From: JANOGU01 sp964602115
GTDB taxonomy: Bacteria; Pseudomonadota; Alphaproteobacteria; Rhodobacterales; Rhodobacteraceae
Assembly (NCBI GenBank): GCA_964602115.1
Contig: CAZRQN010000070.1
Coordinates: 1 to 14,528, forward strand
Direction: 5' to 3'
DNA length: 14,528 bases
Part shown: one piece after another, positions 13,167-14,528 of the stretch
Layout: each line of letters begins with the position of its first letter
How positions within the stretch are numbered: position 1 is the first letter of the stretch
Position numbers and translations under genes: made by a program
Notes under the pieces: generated by a model
Databases searched by the model: none
What the model was told of the DNA's origin: nothing
Seen by the model: the letters and a program-made list of their open reading frames with translations, nothing else

Positions 13167-13241
13167 TGGCTGGGGCGCTAGGATTCGAACCTAGGTATGG
13201 CGGTACCAAAAACCGCTGCCTTACCGCTTGGCGACGCCCCA
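13167..13241 (-). tRNA. tRNA-Gln (anticodon TTG)
   Basis: Read on the minus strand, a complete 75-base cloverleaf is visible: acceptor TGGGGCG pairing with CGCCCCA, a D-arm beginning GCCAAGCGGTAAGGC, anticodon stem GCGGT/ACCGC around loop TTTTGGT giving anticodon TTG, and a T-arm CCTAGGTTCGAATCCTAGG (partly shared with neighbouring bases). The discriminator base is G and the CCA end is encoded in the DNA. The body closely resembles the E. coli glutamine tRNA, including the unusual T1-A72 pair. Its 3' end faces the sulfonate operon. Confidence 0.96.
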
Positions 13242-13252
13242 ACTCGGCGCGG

Positions 13253-13281
13253 TGTCTAGCGAAGGGCAGGGGGGGCTGCAA
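13253..13281 (-). promoter_or_regulatory. Promoter of tRNA-Gln
   Basis: On the minus strand TTGCAG (complement of 13276-13281) and TAGACA (complement of 13253-13258) are separated by exactly 17 bases. Transcription would start about five bases before the mature 5' end at 13241, a short leader typical of tRNA genes. Confidence 0.6.
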
Positions 13282-13321
13282 GGGGGTTTCGCCCGCCGCC
13301 CCGCGCGGTTACAGGGGCATC

Positions 13322-14491
13322 ATGCGGGTGGATGTGGCCATTCTCGGCGGCGGCGCGGCCGGCCTTTTCTGTGCCGGCGAAGCGGCGCGGCGCGGCCGCG
13401 ATGTGCTTGTCATCGAGCACCGCCCGACACCGGGCGAGAAGATCCGCATCTCGGGTGGCGGCAGGTGCAATTTCACCAACCGCTCCACCGATCCGGAGCG
13501 CTTCCTGTCCGCCAACCCGCGCTTCGCGCTCTCGGCGCTGCGCCGTTTCACCCCTCAGGATTTCATCGCCAGGGTGGACCGCGCCGGCATCGCCTGGCAC
13601 GAGAAGGCGGCGGGCCAGCTTTTCTGCGACGGATCGGCGATGCAGGTCGTGCGGATGCTGACCGATGCGCTTGCCGGCGCCCAGTTGTGGACCGGCACCG
13701 GCTTTCAGTCGGTCCGGCGCGAGGGGGAGGGCTTCGTGATCGACACGGATCGCGGCCCGGTCATGGCCGGGCGCGTGGTCGTGGCCACCGGGGGAAAGTC
13801 GGTGCCGAAGATCGGTGCCAGCGGCATCGGCTACCGGATTGCCGAGAGCTTCGGCCTGAAGGTGACCGAAACCCGGCCGGCGCTGGTCCCGCTGACCTTT
13901 GCCGAGCAGGAGCTCGCATGGCTGGCGCCGCTGGCGGGAATCGCGGTCGAGGGCCGCGTGAGCGCGGCAAGGCGCAGTTTCGACGAGGCGGTCCTCTTCA
14001 CCCACCGCGGCCTGTCGGGTCCGGCGATCCTGCAGGTCTCGTCCTACTGGCGCGAGGGGCAGCCGTTGCGCGTCGATTTCGCCCGGGGTCAGGACGCCTC
14101 GGCCCATCTGCGCGCGGCGCGTGCGCGTGGCGGGAAGGCGGGCGCCGCCGGAGCGCTGGCCGAGCTGATGCCGGCACGGCTCGCACAGGCGCTGGTGGCC
14201 CGCGCGGGCATCGAGGGACCGCTGGCCACATGGCCGGATGCGGCACTGCACCGGCTTGCCGAAGGCGTCCACCGCGCCGAACTGCGCCCGGTCGGCACCG
14301 AGGGCTACCGGACGGCCGAAGTGACCCTGGGTGGTGTCGATACCGAGGAGCTTGACGCCCGCACGCTGGAGACCCGACGCGTTCCGGGGCTGCATTTCAT
14401 CGGCGAAGTGGTCGATGTGACCGGCTGGCTGGGGGGTTACAACTTCCAATGGGCCTGGTCATCCGCCTGGGCCGCCGCCCAGATCGTGTAG
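13322..14491 (+). CDS. HI0933/YhiN (BaiN)-family FAD-dependent flavoprotein
   Basis: A 389-residue flavoprotein. The N-terminal FAD-binding dinucleotide fold reads VAILGGGAAGLFCAGEAARR (5-24), followed by the family hallmark ISGGGRCNFTN at 43-53 and VVVATGGKSVPKIGASGIGY at about 152-171. The C-terminal FAD strand GEVVDVTGWLGGYNFQWAWS, near residues 360-380, is also diagnostic. The form resembles the Pseudomonas PP4765-type subgroup. The ATG at 13322 is used, with AGGGG four bases upstream; the open frame continues upstream through the tRNA gene and cannot be coding there. Members are widespread and mostly of unknown physiological role; BaiN acts on a bile-acid intermediate in gut clostridia, which should not be carried over here. 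It appears unrelated to the sulfonate operon. Confidence 0.9.
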   Translation: MRVDVAILGGGAAGLFCAGEAARRGRDVLVIEHRPTPGEKIRISGGGRCNFTNRSTDPERFLSANPRFALSALRRFTPQDFIARVDRAGIAWHEKAAGQLFCDGSAMQVVRMLTDALAGAQLWTGTGFQSVRREGEGFVIDTDRGPVMAGRVVVATGGKSVPKIGASGIGYRIAESFGLKVTETRPALVPLTFAEQELAWLAPLAGIAVEGRVSAARRSFDEAVLFTHRGLSGPAILQVSSYWREGQPLRVDFARGQDASAHLRAARARGGKAGAAGALAELMPARLAQALVARAGIEGPLATWPDAALHRLAEGVHRAELRPVGTEGYRTAEVTLGGVDTEELDARTLETRRVPGLHFIGEVVDVTGWLGGYNFQWAWSSAWAAAQIV

Positions 14492-14528
14492 GGGGCCGAC
14501 CACAAGACCAAGATTCCAATAATCAGTA
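14492..14528. other. Non-coding end of window
   Basis: The final 37 bases follow the flavoprotein stop and become noticeably richer in A and T. No gene start or terminator hairpin is visible before the window ends; it may be the beginning of an intergenic region. Confidence 0.4.

Noticed and set aside
13167..13241. tRNA-Gln as an attachment site for an integrated island carrying the catabolic modules
   Set aside because: The 3' end faces the accessory genes, but I found no integrase, no transposase and no repeat of the tRNA 3' end elsewhere in the window.
13091..13321. A 77-residue N-terminal extension of the flavoprotein
   Set aside because: It would read through the tRNA-Gln gene and its promoter, and the FAD-binding strand begins directly after the ATG at 13322.
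1..14528. CRISPR arrays, insertion sequences, phage or toxin-antitoxin genes
   Set aside because: No regularly spaced direct repeats, transposase motifs, integrases or paired small genes were seen anywhere in the window.

Overview
The window is GC-rich, densely packed bacterial DNA. Codon use, short or overlapping gene junctions, an alphaproteobacterial-style gene set (TauABC-type sulfonate transporter, CuyA-like cysteate lyase, Gfo/Idh sugar dehydrogenases, a flavoprotein of the PP4765/YhiN group) and overall composition suggest an alphaproteobacterium, most likely of the Rhodobacteraceae/Paracoccus-Roseobacter type. That taxonomic guess is inference; no marker gene settles it.

Region A (about 166-6150) is a divergent inositol-type catabolic locus. 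Leftward from a shared control region at 3375-3474 run a Gfo/Idh/MocA dehydrogenase, an IolE-like TIM-barrel enzyme and a second, different Gfo/Idh/MocA dehydrogenase. Rightward run iolC (PfkB kinase), iolB (cupin isomerase) and a class II aldolase in the place of iolJ. All junctions are overlapping or nearly so. The control region holds a near-perfect LacI-family operator (TTGCAACCGCTTGCAA, 3399-3414) that sits on plausible promoters for both directions. No iolD, transporter or LacI regulator gene lies inside the window. IolC is short, lacking the fused C-terminal aldolase domain common in Gram-negative IolC proteins, which fits the separate aldolase gene.

Region B (6177-13081) is a six-gene leftward operon plus a divergent LysR regulator. 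Order of transcription: a CuyA-like PLP sulfo-lyase, an Asp/Glu-racemase family protein, periplasmic TauA-like binding protein, TauB-like ATPase, TauC-like permease, and a histidinol-dehydrogenase-family protein resembling the sulfopropanediol dehydrogenase HpsN. Together they read as uptake and breakdown of a C3 organosulfonate. The most interesting reading is a route in which the HisD-type enzyme oxidises an amino-alcohol sulfonate (cysteinolate) to cysteate, the racemase corrects the stereochemistry, and the CuyA-like enzyme splits L-cysteate to pyruvate, ammonia and sulfite. The alternative is dihydroxypropanesulfonate oxidation by HpsN alongside a separate cysteate branch. A strong inverted repeat, GCAACTTCCGCAAGTTGC, between the lyase and lysR genes is the likely LysR site, and an 11-bp perfect hairpin between tauA and tauB probably sets differential expression.

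Region C (13082-14528) looks like ordinary chromosome: a leftward tRNA-Gln(TTG) with its own promoter, then a rightward HI0933/BaiN-type flavoprotein. The first 165 bases are GC-rich, hairpin-prone non-coding sequence, and the last 37 bases are non-coding and less GC-rich.
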